From Actinoallomurus sp050942425 (GTDB taxonomy: Bacteria; Actinomycetota; Actinomycetes; Streptosporangiales; Streptosporangiaceae), in NCBI RefSeq assembly GCF_050942425.1, contig NZ_CP192063.1, positions 5,704,001 to 5,768,000 of the forward strand: a stretch of DNA of 64,000 nucleotides, written 5' to 3'. Position numbers and translations under genes: made by a program. The notes under the pieces are model-generated. The model searched no databases. It was given only the letters and a program-made list of their open reading frames with translations, and had not been told where the DNA came from. Positions 24,393 through 33,356 of this stretch are shown in pieces. Every line of letters begins with the position of its first letter. Within the stretch, counting starts at the first letter, position 1.

Positions 24393-26471
24393 TCACCTGG
24401 GGTCGGCGAGTGCGTAGGTGACGGCTTGGTCGATGGGGAGCCTGGTGCCCTCCTCGAAGGCCTTGCCGAAGGTCTCGTCTCCCAGTGCGGCGCGGGCGCG
24501 CTGCTCACAGAGCCGGTGGCCGGCGGCCAGATGCCGCTGGGTCAGGGGCGCGGCGGTGAAACGCCAGATGGCGTGGGCGCAGCCGAGCAGTCGGGCGGCG
24601 CGTTCCGGATCACGCTCGCCGGCGTCCCAGGCGAGGACTTCCAAGCAGTGGGCGATGCCCCACCCGTCGATGTAGGGGGAGACCCGCAGCCTCTCCCGGA
24701 CCAGTTCGATCGCCCGTTCGCGGTCGCCGATGAGCCACTGGGCGATCCCGTACAGCCCCAGCGAGCGTGCGCGGGTCAACGGCGCGGCGGCCGTTTCCGC
24801 GACCTCCAGGGATTGCTCGCCGAAGGCAAGGGAACGGTCGGCGTCGCCGAGGAGCGCGGTGGCGTAGGTCAGGTAGCGGAGGGTCATCCATACGTCCGCG
24901 CGGTCGTCGAGGGCCCGCAGCCGGGCGAGTGCGTCCTCGAAGAAGGTCACGGCGCAGTGCAGGTCGTCGCAGAAGAACGCGTGAATGCCGCGGAGCATGA
25001 CGGTGTGGGCTCGGGCCGGCTCGTCGTCCAGGTGTTCGGCGAGCGTGAGGCACTGGTCGATCCGCGACAGCCCCGCGTCCCATTCGGCCAGGAGAAGGGC
25101 CGTCCATCCGTCGATCCAGAGGGCCTTGGCGCGGGCCGGACTCGGCTCCGGATTGAGGGTCAGCGCCCGATCGAGCCAGTACCGTCCCTCGCGATGGCGG
25201 ACCGACATGGTCCAGTAGTGCCGCAGGGAGCCGGCGATCCGTAGTCCGGAGTCCGCCTGGCCGGGCTCGCTGAGGCAGAATTCCAGCGCGGCTCGTACGT
25301 TGGCGTAGTCGCGCTGCAGCAGGTCGAACCCCTCGACCTCTCCCGGGCTCAGGAACTGATGCTCCGCTTGCCGGGCGACCTCGGCGAAGTGGTCGCGGTG
25401 GCGCGTCCTCACCGCCGTGGCCTCGCCGGACCGAGCGAGGTGCTGGGCGCCGTACTCGCGGATCGCCTCCAGCATCCGGTAGCGGGAGACGCCCTCGGAC
25501 GTCGTACGGGTCAGCACGGACTTGTCCAGCAGCCCGTCCACGAGCGCGAACACGTCCATGCTCTCGATTCCGGCGCCGGAACAGACCTGCTCGGCGTCGT
25601 CGAGGTCGAAGCCGCCGCTGAAGACCGACGCCCGCGCCCACAATCGCTGTTCGGGCGCCGAGCACAGGTGGAAACTCCAGTCGATCGCCGCCCGCAGGGT
25701 CTGTAGCCGTGGCATGGCCACCTGCGCGCCCGCGCCCAGGACCTCCAGAGAGTGCTCTTCCAGGCGGGTCAGGATCGCCTCGACGGGCATCGCCCGCACC
25801 CGTACCGCGGCGAGCTCGATCGCCAGGGGGATGCCGTCCAGGCGCCGGCAGATCCCGGCCACCTTCGTACGGTTGTCGTCGGTGATGGCGAAGCCCGGGA
25901 GCGCGATCGCCGCGCGTTCGGCGAACAACCGCACCGCGTCATCGTGCGCCGGCGGCTGCTCTTCCTGCGGCACCGGCAGCGGCGCCAGCTCCACCAGCCA
26001 CTCCCCGGTCACGCGCAGCGCCTGCCGGCTGGTCGCCAGGATCCGTACCTGGGGCGCGGCCCGCAGGAGGTCGGTGGCCAGGCACGCGCAGAGGTCCACC
26101 AGATGCTCGCAGTTGTCGAGTATCAGCAGCAGATTCTTATCCGCCAGGAACCATGCGAGGGCCTCCGGCGCGGCGGTCCTCGACTCGCCGGGCATCCCGA
26201 CCGCGTCCCCGATCGCGCGGGCCAGGAATCGCCCGTCCGCGAGTGCGGCGAGTTCCACCAGCCGCACGCCGTCGGTGAATCTGCGTCTCAGCTGCCCCGC
26301 CGCCCGTTGAGCGAGCCGTGTCTTGCCGACCCCCGGCCCGCCGGTCACGGTCACCAGCCGGTTGTGCCGGAGTAGCCGTTTGATGTCGCCGATCTCGCGC
26401 CTGCGCCCCACGAAGCTGGTCTGCTCCACGGGAAGGTTCCCCGCCGAGGACATCGAGTCCGAACCGGCCAT
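24393..26471 (-). CDS. AfsR/LuxR-like NB-ARC/TPR ATPase without DNA-binding domain
   Basis: 692 aa. The P-loop ATPase has Walker A TGGPGVGKTRLAQR near residue 45, Walker B LLLILDNCEHL near 115, ILATSRQALRV and GIPLAIELAAVRVRAM. From about 400 a TPR-like helical region extends to the end (QAVTYALADPR). The downstream paralogue continues past the equivalent point into a LuxR helix-turn-helix; this protein stops there. It could act through its partner, whose stop is 6 bp upstream of this start, or be a truncated regulator. Confidence 0.85.
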   Translation of the reverse strand: MAGSDSMSSAGNLPVEQTSFVGRRREIGDIKRLLRHNRLVTVTGGPGVGKTRLAQRAAGQLRRRFTDGVRLVELAALADGRFLARAIGDAVGMPGESRTAAPEALAWFLADKNLLLILDNCEHLVDLCACLATDLLRAAPQVRILATSRQALRVTGEWLVELAPLPVPQEEQPPAHDDAVRLFAERAAIALPGFAITDDNRTKVAGICRRLDGIPLAIELAAVRVRAMPVEAILTRLEEHSLEVLGAGAQVAMPRLQTLRAAIDWSFHLCSAPEQRLWARASVFSGGFDLDDAEQVCSGAGIESMDVFALVDGLLDKSVLTRTTSEGVSRYRMLEAIREYGAQHLARSGEATAVRTRHRDHFAEVARQAEHQFLSPGEVEGFDLLQRDYANVRAALEFCLSEPGQADSGLRIAGSLRHYWTMSVRHREGRYWLDRALTLNPEPSPARAKALWIDGWTALLLAEWDAGLSRIDQCLTLAEHLDDEPARAHTVMLRGIHAFFCDDLHCAVTFFEDALARLRALDDRADVWMTLRYLTYATALLGDADRSLAFGEQSLEVAETAAAPLTRARSLGLYGIAQWLIGDRERAIELVRERLRVSPYIDGWGIAHCLEVLAWDAGERDPERAARLLGCAHAIWRFTAAPLTQRHLAAGHRLCEQRARAALGDETFGKAFEEGTRLPIDQAVTYALADPR

Positions 26472-26477
26472 GGCGGC

Positions 26478-28793
26478 TCACCTCCCCTCTGCCACGGTCC
26501 AGGCCGCGATCTGGACCCGGGAGGTGAAGTCGAGCTTGGTGAGGATGTGCTCGACATGGCCTTCGACGGTGCGCTGAGCGATCATCAGGTTGGTGGCGAT
26601 CTCCTTGTTGCTCATGCCCTGGGAGATGAGTTCGGCGATCTGGGTTTCGCGGTGAGTGAGGGGTGACAGGCGGCGAACTTGTGGTTCCGGCGCGTGAGGC
26701 GCCTCTTCCAGCGCGTCGCCGAGCAGGTCGGTGTACGACATCGCCGCCCCTCGTGCGAAGGCGGAGCGGTAGGCGGCGGGGCCGAGGGCGGAGCGTACTC
26801 GTGTCTCACACTCGTCGTGGAAGCCCCGCAGGTAGAGAAACGGCTCGCCGCCGAACGAACGCCACAGTCCGTCCAGCGCGCCGAGGAGGGCGGCGGCCCT
26901 CTCGGCCCGTCCGTCGGTGGCGGCGACCCAGGCGAGTACCTCCAAGGCGCGGGCCAGGGCCATGGGGTCATCGAACGGCAGGGCGAGCCGGATGCTCTCC
27001 CGTTCCGCCGCGACGGCTCCGGTGGTGTCGCCGCATCGCCAGCGCAGGATGCCGAGCACCCAGAGCAGGTTCGAGCTGAGGGTGCGCACACCGGTGCGTT
27101 CGCACCATTGGAGTGCCTCCCGGCAGTGGTCGATCCCCGCCTCGATGTCCATGGTGAGCACGGCCAGGATCGCCATCCGGGTCAGGGTGAGCACCACGGC
27201 GGGCTCGTCGTGCAGGGCGCGGTGGACCGAGAGCGCCTGCCGGTACAGGGGTCCGCACTCGGCGAGCCGGCCCTCGTTCATGTCGGCGTAGGCGGTGAGC
27301 TGGGTCACCCAGGCGCTGCCGCTCTCGTCGTGCAGCCTCTCGGCCAGCGCACCGCCTTCCTTCAACAGCAGGCGCGCGGTGCTCAGCTCTCCCTGCAGGA
27401 GCGCGAGCCAGGCGTCGGCCCACAGAGCACTCACGCGCGTGCGGGTCGGGCGGATGTCGAGCGCGAGCGTCTGGTCCAGCCACCGACGCCCCTCGCCGTG
27501 GAGGCCCGTCACCTGCCAGTAGTAGCTCAGGCCCGCGGCCATCCGCTGCGCGGTCTCCACCCGATCGGGGTCGGTCAGGCCGTACTCCAGCGCGATGCGG
27601 AGGTTGGCGTTGTCCTGGCGAAGCCGGGAGAGCAGGATCAGCTGGTCGGGCCCGAACGATCCTTCTGCCACCTGCCGGGCCAGACGCCGATACCAATCCC
27701 AGTGCCGTCTCCGCACCTCATCGGTGTCACCGGACTCGGCGAGGCGGCCGAGGCCGAATTCGCGCAGGGTCTCCAGCATCCGATAGCGGCTTCGGCCTCG
27801 GCTCTCCTGCCGGGACAGCACCGATTTGTCGATCAGGCCGCTCAGCGCCTCGAGCACCATGTCCGGATCCAGGTCGCCGTCCGAGCAGACCGCCTCCGCG
27901 GCCTCCAGCTCGAACCCGTCCCGGAAAATGGAACACCGCGCCCAGACGCGCTGCTCCGGCGGAGTGCACAGCTGGAAGCTCCAGTCGACGAGCGAGTACA
28001 GGGTCCGCTGGCGGGGAGGGACGCCAGGCCATCCGGCCGCGTGCAGCCGGAAGCGGTCCAGCCTGTACAGCAGCTCCTGCGGCGACATGGCACGGAGCCG
28101 GACCGCCGCGAGCTCGATGGAGAGGGGGATCCCCTCCAACTGCCGGCAGATCTCGCTCAGCAGCGCGCCGTTGCTCTCGTCGACGGTGAATCCCGCGCTC
28201 ACCAGCGCCGCCCGGTCGACGAGAAGCCGAACGCTGTCGTACTTGGCGAGGGACCTCGGCGAGACCGGTGGACCGTCCCGGTCCGGGAGCGACAACGGCG
28301 GCAGCGGGACGATCCGTTCTCCGGCGACCCCGAGCGCCTCTCGGCTGGTGGCGAGTATCCGCACGTTCTGAGTCCGCCGTAGTACGGCGGTGACGAAGGA
28401 CGCGCAGGCCTCGAGCAGGTGCTCGCAGTTGTCCAGGACGAGGAGCAGGTGTTCGTCCTCCAGCCGGGCCACGAGCGCGGGCAGGTCCCACCCGCCGGCC
28501 TCGTCTCGTAGCCCGAGGGCGGCCGTGACCGTGTGGAGGAGCAGGTCCGGGTTCTGGAGCCGGTCCAGGGCGACCAGCCGGACCCCGTCAGGGAAGCGTC
28601 GGCTCAGGTCTTCCGCGGTCTGGAGGGCGAGACGGGTCTTCCCGACACCCCCGACGCCGGTCAGTGTCAGCAGCCGGTGAGCCGCGAGCTGGCCCTTGAC
28701 GTGCGCCAGTTCGTCCCGCCGACCGATGAAGGTCGTCAGATGCTGAGGAAGGTTGCTTCGATGGCCTCGGCCCCCCGAATCTGCCCGGCCCAT
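26478..28793 (-). CDS. LuxR-family ATPase regulator (NB-ARC/TPR/HTH)
   Basis: 771 aa. Walker A TGVGGVGKTRLAL about residue 45, Walker B LLLVLDNCEHL, NB-ARC motif ILATSREALGVAGE, GIPLSIELAAVRLRAM, then TPR-like helices. The C-terminal LuxR helix-turn-helix is LSPLTHRETQIAELISQGMS, then NKEIATNLMIAQRTVEGHVE. This is a signal-integrating transcription activator of the type common in actinomycetes. The start at ATG 28793 fits the family N-terminus; the frame is open to 28871 but would run into the divergent promoter. It is divergent from the NCS1 permease, a possible target. Confidence 0.85.
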   Translation of the reverse strand: MGRADSGGRGHRSNLPQHLTTFIGRRDELAHVKGQLAAHRLLTLTGVGGVGKTRLALQTAEDLSRRFPDGVRLVALDRLQNPDLLLHTVTAALGLRDEAGGWDLPALVARLEDEHLLLVLDNCEHLLEACASFVTAVLRRTQNVRILATSREALGVAGERIVPLPPLSLPDRDGPPVSPRSLAKYDSVRLLVDRAALVSAGFTVDESNGALLSEICRQLEGIPLSIELAAVRLRAMSPQELLYRLDRFRLHAAGWPGVPPRQRTLYSLVDWSFQLCTPPEQRVWARCSIFRDGFELEAAEAVCSDGDLDPDMVLEALSGLIDKSVLSRQESRGRSRYRMLETLREFGLGRLAESGDTDEVRRRHWDWYRRLARQVAEGSFGPDQLILLSRLRQDNANLRIALEYGLTDPDRVETAQRMAAGLSYYWQVTGLHGEGRRWLDQTLALDIRPTRTRVSALWADAWLALLQGELSTARLLLKEGGALAERLHDESGSAWVTQLTAYADMNEGRLAECGPLYRQALSVHRALHDEPAVVLTLTRMAILAVLTMDIEAGIDHCREALQWCERTGVRTLSSNLLWVLGILRWRCGDTTGAVAAERESIRLALPFDDPMALARALEVLAWVAATDGRAERAAALLGALDGLWRSFGGEPFLYLRGFHDECETRVRSALGPAAYRSAFARGAAMSYTDLLGDALEEAPHAPEPQVRRLSPLTHRETQIAELISQGMSNKEIATNLMIAQRTVEGHVEHILTKLDFTSRVQIAAWTVAEGR

Positions 28794-28914
28794 GTCGCAA
28801 TCATAGGCTTGCCGGATAGTGCCCAGTCCGTACGTGAACTGCGGAAACGTCGATAAGGCGGCGGGCGCCACGTGGCCGGTCCGGAGTGATCGGCCCTGCG
28901 GCGGGAGGACGGTG

Positions 28915-30255
28915 ATGAAACCCGCGGCGCACCTCGACGAGTCGGCCGCTGCCGAGGATTACTCGCTCCACCGGGTACCGGTCTCGGCCCGTTACTCCTG
29001 GTGGTCGGTGGCGACCCAGCGGTTCGGTCAGCTCTCCGCGCTCTCCCAATTCCTGCTCGGGGTGACCTTGGGGCTGGGGATGACCTTCTGGCGAGCCGTG
29101 CTCGCGATCGCTCTGGGCTCGGTGCTGCTGGAGATCGTCTCGATCTTCGTCGGCATCGCGGGAACGCGCGAGGGCCTGTCGACGTCCGTGCTCGCACGCT
29201 GGACGGGATTCGGCAACAAGGGTTCCGCGATCGTCGGCCTGACGATCGCGGTCAGCCTGATCGGCTGGTTCGGTGTGCAGAACGCGGTGTTCGCCGAAGG
29301 GCTGCATTCTCTGCTGGGCGGTCCGTCCGTGGTGGCCTGGTCGCTCATCGGTGGCCTGGGCGTCACCGCGATCGTGATGTACGGCTTTCACGGCATGGCC
29401 TGGACGGCGTACGTCACGGTGCCCGCGTTCGTCGCCCTGGCGGTCTGGGCGGTCGGGCGCCAGTTGGCCAGGTTCTCGCTGCATGACCTCATCTGGTCCC
29501 AGCCGGCCGGCAGGCCGCTCTCGCTCGCGGCCGGTGCCACGCTCGTCGCCGGTGGGTTCATCGTCGGAGCCGTGATGACGCCGGACATGACGCGCTACAA
29601 CCGCACCGCAGGGGACGTCATCAGGCAGACCCTGGTCGGGGTCACCGTGGGAGAGTTCTTCATCGGACTCATCGGCGTGCTGCTGGCCCACGCACTGCAC
29701 ACCGTCGACGTCGTCGCGATCATCACGACGACGAGCGGCCTCTGGGGCACCGTCGTCCTGACCGCATCCGTCTTGAAGATCAACGACTGGAACCTGTACT
29801 CCTCCACGCTCGGGCTGGTCAACGTCGTCGACGTCCTGGCCGGCCGGTGCGTCAGCCGCCGTCTGCTGACGGTCGTGATCGGCGCCTTGGGGTCGGCCCT
29901 GTCGGCGACCGGGCTCCTGCATCACTTCATCGGCTTCCTCACCCTCCTCGGCATCCTGATCCCGCCGGTGGCCGGCATCATGATCGCGGAGTACTACGTG
30001 GTCCGTACCTGGCGCGCGGAACTGGACTCGTCCCGGATCCGAGGACGTCTTCCCGCCGACGCTCCCGAGTGGGTTCCGGCGAGCCTGATCTCCTGGGCCG
30101 GCGCCGGTGCCGCCGGCTACTTCATCCACGTGGGGATCCCCGCCCTCAACGCGCTGGTGGTGGCCTTCGCCGGCCATATCGCCCTCAGCGAGATGGGTCG
30201 GACGCGCCCAAGAGCGCGAGTTCGCGAAGCGCGGAACGCATCGTCTCGACGGTGA
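28915..30255 (+). CDS. NCS1-family permease (cytosine/purine type)
   Basis: 446 aa, about 12 hydrophobic segments. N-terminal family features are DYSLHRVPVSARYSWWSVAT and LGVTLGLGMTFWRAVLAIAL. GWFGVQNAVFAEGL and GAVMTPDMTRYNR in mid-protein are typical of cytosine permease (CodB)-like symporters. Import of a nucleobase or related compound is likely; no deaminase lies nearby. The start is the ATG after GGGAGGACGGTG. The C-terminal tail is Arg-rich. Confidence 0.85.
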   Translation: MKPAAHLDESAAAEDYSLHRVPVSARYSWWSVATQRFGQLSALSQFLLGVTLGLGMTFWRAVLAIALGSVLLEIVSIFVGIAGTREGLSTSVLARWTGFGNKGSAIVGLTIAVSLIGWFGVQNAVFAEGLHSLLGGPSVVAWSLIGGLGVTAIVMYGFHGMAWTAYVTVPAFVALAVWAVGRQLARFSLHDLIWSQPAGRPLSLAAGATLVAGGFIVGAVMTPDMTRYNRTAGDVIRQTLVGVTVGEFFIGLIGVLLAHALHTVDVVAIITTTSGLWGTVVLTASVLKINDWNLYSSTLGLVNVVDVLAGRCVSRRLLTVVIGALGSALSATGLLHHFIGFLTLLGILIPPVAGIMIAEYYVVRTWRAELDSSRIRGRLPADAPEWVPASLISWAGAGAAGYFIHVGIPALNALVVAFAGHIALSEMGRTRPRARVREARNASSRR

Positions 30256-30349
30256 CACCCGCGCGCTGCCGGGTGGGCATGCCGCGGACGCGGTGAAAGA
30301 TTCTCGGCACGAAGGTAAGCGGATCGGGCGCTGGAAGCGTGTAGCGGGT

Positions 30350-30844
30350 GTGAAGCAGCTGGAGTTCCAGGAGTTCTATCGAGCCAGCCGGGACGTGTGC
30401 CTGCGGGCGGTTCTGGCCGGCGTGGGCGATCGGCAGCTGGCCGAGGACCTGGTCGCCGAGGCGTTCACGCGGGCCTGGGTGTCGTGGCACCGCGTCAGCC
30501 GGCATCCCGCGCCGACCGCCTGGATCGTTCGTACGGCGCTCAACACCCGGGTCTCGTGGTGGCGCCGTCGGCGGCGGGAGGTCGCGCTGGAGCGCGATCA
30601 CGAGGTCGCCGACGTCTCGGCCGGTGAGGCGGGCCTGGATCCCGCGCTGCTCGCCGTGCTGCGCCGGCTGCCGCAGCGGCAGCGGGAGGTGATCGCGTTC
30701 CGGGTCTTCCTCGACCTCGACACCCAGGCGACCGCAGAGATCCTCGGCATCGCCCCGGGAACGGTCACCGCCCACCTGTCGCGGGCCGTCACGACGCTTC
30801 GCGGCCATCTCATCACCGTCGACGACCGGGAGGTCGGAACATGA
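30350..30844 (+). CDS. ECF-type sigma factor (SigE-like)
   Basis: 164 aa. Region 2 (EFYRASRDVCLRAVLAGVGD, then DLVAEAFTRAWVSW) and region 4 (RLPQRQREVIAFRVFLDLDT, then ILGIAPGTVTAHLSRAV) are complete. The start is the GTG at 30350; a clear ribosome binding site is lacking. Its TGA overlaps the next gene's ATG (ATGA), the standard arrangement for a sigma factor and its membrane partner. Confidence 0.85.
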   Translation: MKQLEFQEFYRASRDVCLRAVLAGVGDRQLAEDLVAEAFTRAWVSWHRVSRHPAPTAWIVRTALNTRVSWWRRRRREVALERDHEVADVSAGEAGLDPALLAVLRRLPQRQREVIAFRVFLDLDTQATAEILGIAPGTVTAHLSRAVTTLRGHLITVDDREVGT

Positions 30845-31521
30845 GCAGTCAGGACAAGGACACCGCTGCGGTGCTGGACGAGCTGAAGGGTTCGTTCGAG
30901 CAGGTCAGCATGCACACCCCGGTCGAGCGGATCGTGGCGGCGGGGCGCGTACGGCGTCGTCGGCGCGTCGTCGTCGGTGCGGCGGCGGGCGCCACGGCGG
31001 TGGCCGGTCTCGCGCTCGGAGTGCCGGCGCTCAGCCACCCGTCGACCGCGCCGCCGCAGGCGAGGCTCACCACCGGCGCCGGGTCGGTGCACATCCGCAC
31101 CGCCGCGTTCACCCTGGACAGCGACGGACACGGCACCGTCCGCGTGACCTGGGACAAGGCGCGGTACTTCCAGGACCACCAGGGCCTCGAACGGGCCCTT
31201 CGCCAGGTCGGCTTCCCGGTGATCGTCAAGGAGGGCGTCTTCTGCAAGGGACCGCAGGACGACGGACGCCTCGATCCCAGCGGTGACGGGCCCGGCGTCC
31301 GCCGCGTCATGACGGGGGAGCGGCGGAGCGACGGCAGGGTCACCTTCGTCTTCGACCGCTCGGCGATGCCCGCCGGGAAACAGCTCTTCATCGGCTACCT
31401 CACCCCGTCGCAGCTGGCCGTCACGCACGGACGGCCGGGCTCCGTCGAGCGCCTGGTCCCGGTGGGGGTTCCACTCACGTGCACGACCCAGGCACCGCCG
31501 CCGGGACACCCCGGGGACTGA
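30841..31521 (+). CDS. Membrane-anchored partner of the ECF sigma (anti-sigma-like)
   Basis: 226 aa. A cytoplasmic N-terminus of about 40 residues (VLDELKGSFEQVSMHTPVER) and a basic stop RRRRR precede one span (VVVGAAAGATAVAGLALGV). An extracytoplasmic domain with two cysteines (EGVFCKGPQDD; VPLTCTTQ) follows. No zinc-type HxxxCxxC anti-sigma motif. Translational coupling to the sigma gene argues for an anti-sigma or sensor role; this is inferred from layout. Confidence 0.65.
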   Translation: MSSQDKDTAAVLDELKGSFEQVSMHTPVERIVAAGRVRRRRRVVVGAAAGATAVAGLALGVPALSHPSTAPPQARLTTGAGSVHIRTAAFTLDSDGHGTVRVTWDKARYFQDHQGLERALRQVGFPVIVKEGVFCKGPQDDGRLDPSGDGPGVRRVMTGERRSDGRVTFVFDRSAMPAGKQLFIGYLTPSQLAVTHGRPGSVERLVPVGVPLTCTTQAPPPGHPGD

Positions 31522-31563
31522 GCTCGCGGCTGAGCGGTGCGCATACCGCCGTCGTACGGAGAG

Positions 31564-31596
31564 GTGAGGGGCGCCCGTGGGGACGGCGTCCCTCAC
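31564..31596. terminator. Bidirectional terminator hairpin
   Basis: GTGAGGGGCGCC (31564-31575) pairs with GGCGTCCCTCAC (31585-31596) with a single G-T wobble and a 9-nt loop, between two converging genes. Confidence 0.65.
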
Positions 31597-31603
31597 TCCG
31601 CGC

Positions 31604-32467
31604 TCAGGTGAGCTCGCCGTCGGACGTGCGTGGCGGTTCGATGGCGACGGAGGCGAACCGGTCGTCGGCCGGAGCCTCGCGGTAGAGGAACAGCCCGGCG
31701 TCGGGGACGTGGACGGAGCCGGCGTGGTGGACGGTGTCCAGACCGAGCTCGCCGAGTAGCCACAGGACGTCACCTGCGGTCTCGCCGAGCAGGTCGATGC
31801 CGTCGAGCTCGGCCCGTACGGTGGGGGAGCCGCCCCACCCGGGCGGCCGCATGGCGTAGATCTGGCCGATCCGTTCCACGCCGTCGCCGTGGCGAACGGT
31901 GCAGATCGACACCTGGCCGCGGCCGATCCGTACGGACCGGTGGTCCGCCCAGCCGCAGATGAACGACGCGTGCGGCCGGCCGCCCAGGCGGTCCGCGACT
32001 CGCGTCAGCACGGACCAGGCACGCGCCGCGGGGGTCTCGAAGAGCAGGTCCGTACCGTCGACGTCCGCGCCCCGGCCGGGCAGGAGACGCACGACGAACG
32101 GCGGGACGCGTCCGGGGAAACGGCCCGGGTCCGGCGGGACCAGCGTGACCGTGCCCTCCCACGGTCCGCTCTCGCCGCCCGTCGACCGCCACTCGATGGA
32201 CGCCTCCATCTGGAACAGGTCGAAGCAGCGGTCGGTGACGCGGAGGTCGAGGTACTCGCGAAGGTGCGCGGCGACCTGGGCGTTCGCCGCGTCCCACCAT
32301 TCCGGGTCGTGACCGCGGCGGGTGGCCGGCGGCCATCGGCTCGCCGCCATTTCGCCGAGGTCCACGTGCTCCTCGGCGCCGGACCGGTCGGTGATCGTGT
32401 ACTGCCAGCCGTCCGGTCCGCCTCGCAGGGCGACGCGGACCGGGAGGCGATCGGCCCGGGCTGCCAT
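31604..32467 (-). CDS. Hypothetical soluble protein
   Basis: 287 aa, Trp- and Asp-rich, no membrane segment. The N-terminal half looks like a beta-rich domain (LRGGPDGWQYTITDRSGAEE; MEASIEWRSTGGESGPWEGT). The C-terminal half contains LLGETAGDVLWLLGELGLDT and DAGLFLYREAP. I do not recognise a family. Convergent with the sigma/anti-sigma pair and divergent from the DUF4865 gene. Confidence 0.6.
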   Translation of the reverse strand: MAARADRLPVRVALRGGPDGWQYTITDRSGAEEHVDLGEMAASRWPPATRRGHDPEWWDAANAQVAAHLREYLDLRVTDRCFDLFQMEASIEWRSTGGESGPWEGTVTLVPPDPGRFPGRVPPFVVRLLPGRGADVDGTDLLFETPAARAWSVLTRVADRLGGRPHASFICGWADHRSVRIGRGQVSICTVRHGDGVERIGQIYAMRPPGWGGSPTVRAELDGIDLLGETAGDVLWLLGELGLDTVHHAGSVHVPDAGLFLYREAPADDRFASVAIEPPRTSDGELT

Positions 32468-32517
32468 TCGCCAAAGGTTACGCGGGGTCCCCGCACGATG
32501 GATGACGAACGCCTTCT

Positions 32518-32535
32518 GTACCTACTAGTCTGTAC
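32518..32535. promoter_or_regulatory. Palindromic operator before the DUF4865 gene
   Basis: GTACCTACTAGTCTGTAC is symmetric as GTAC-nn-ACTAGT-nn-GTAC over 18 bp, 26 bp before the DUF4865 start. It has the shape of a TetR-type site; no regulator for it is adjacent. Confidence 0.45.
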
Positions 32536-32560
32536 GGGCAGACGATCTGAAGGACGGCTC

Positions 32561-33163
32561 ATGTACGCGATGCAGTACGCGTTCCCCCTGCCCGCCGGCT
32601 ACGACATGCCCGGTCTCCGCGACCGGATCGGTCTTGCCATGCACAGCCTCGACGACCGGGCCGGATTGGGCCTCAAGGCCTATCTCTTCCGGGAACGCGG
32701 GGCCGGTGGTTCGCCGGTCGACGAGTACGCCTGTTTCTACCTGTGGAACGACACCGGCTCGATGGCCGACTTCCTGGTCACCGGCAGCGGCCGGTTCCAG
32801 AACATCATCCGCTTCTTCGGCCGCCCCGCCGTCGACCACTGGACCGGCATCGCCACTGTCGCCGGTCCGGCCCGTGGCACCGCGCCGAAGGCCGCTTCAC
32901 GCCGCCTCACCGTGGTCCCGCCGGCCCCCGCCGCGGATGAGACCGGCCTCGACCTCGCCACCCGCATCGAGCACGAGGTCGCCGAACTCCGCGCCCTCGC
33001 GAGCCGCGACGGGGTGCACACCGCCGCCCTCGGCCTCGATCCGCGAGACTGGCGACTGGTCAGGTTCGTCCTGTGGCAGGACACCGTGCCCGCCGACGAG
33101 GACGCCACCGAGCGGTACGAGGTGGTGCACATCTCCACGCCCGGCCTGGCCGATCTGCCCTAG
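32561..33163 (+). CDS. DUF4865-family protein
   Basis: 200 aa, beginning MYAMQYAFPLPAGYDMPGLR, with VDEYACFYLWNDTGSMADFL and RFFGRPAVDHWTGI, which fit the DUF4865 family of small alpha-beta barrel-like proteins often placed beside LysR/TetR regulators. Function unknown. The ribosome binding site is GAAGGAC. The TAG stop is made of the TA target site plus the first G of the MITE inserted at 33163, so the native C-terminus may have been changed by a few residues. Confidence 0.75.
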   Translation: MYAMQYAFPLPAGYDMPGLRDRIGLAMHSLDDRAGLGLKAYLFRERGAGGSPVDEYACFYLWNDTGSMADFLVTGSGRFQNIIRFFGRPAVDHWTGIATVAGPARGTAPKAASRRLTVVPPAPAADETGLDLATRIEHEVAELRALASRDGVHTAALGLDPRDWRLVRFVLWQDTVPADEDATERYEVVHISTPGLADLP

Positions 33164-33323
33164 GGCCTGTCTCGAAGTCCCCGTCCGTAGCGAGCGGTGT
33201 CCAGGCGGTGCCTCGCAAGGCGGAGGAGGGAGTCAGCCTGGTGTTGGCTGGCGACCGACGACAACGCGGCGAGGCGCCGCCTGGGCGCCGCGCAGTAGGA
33301 CAGCGGGGCTTCGAGACAGGCCC
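33163..33323. mobile_element. 161-bp MITE with near-perfect terminal inverted repeats
   Basis: The left end GGGCCTGTCTCGAAGTCCC and the inverted right end match at 18 of 19 positions. A TA dinucleotide flanks both sides (33161-33162 and 33324-33325), as for IS5-group (IS427-like) or IS630-type insertions. The 120-bp interior holds no transposase. It would need a transposase in trans. Confidence 0.75.
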
Positions 33324-33356
33324 TAGAGGCGCCGCCCGGCGCCGGGCGGCGTGGTG

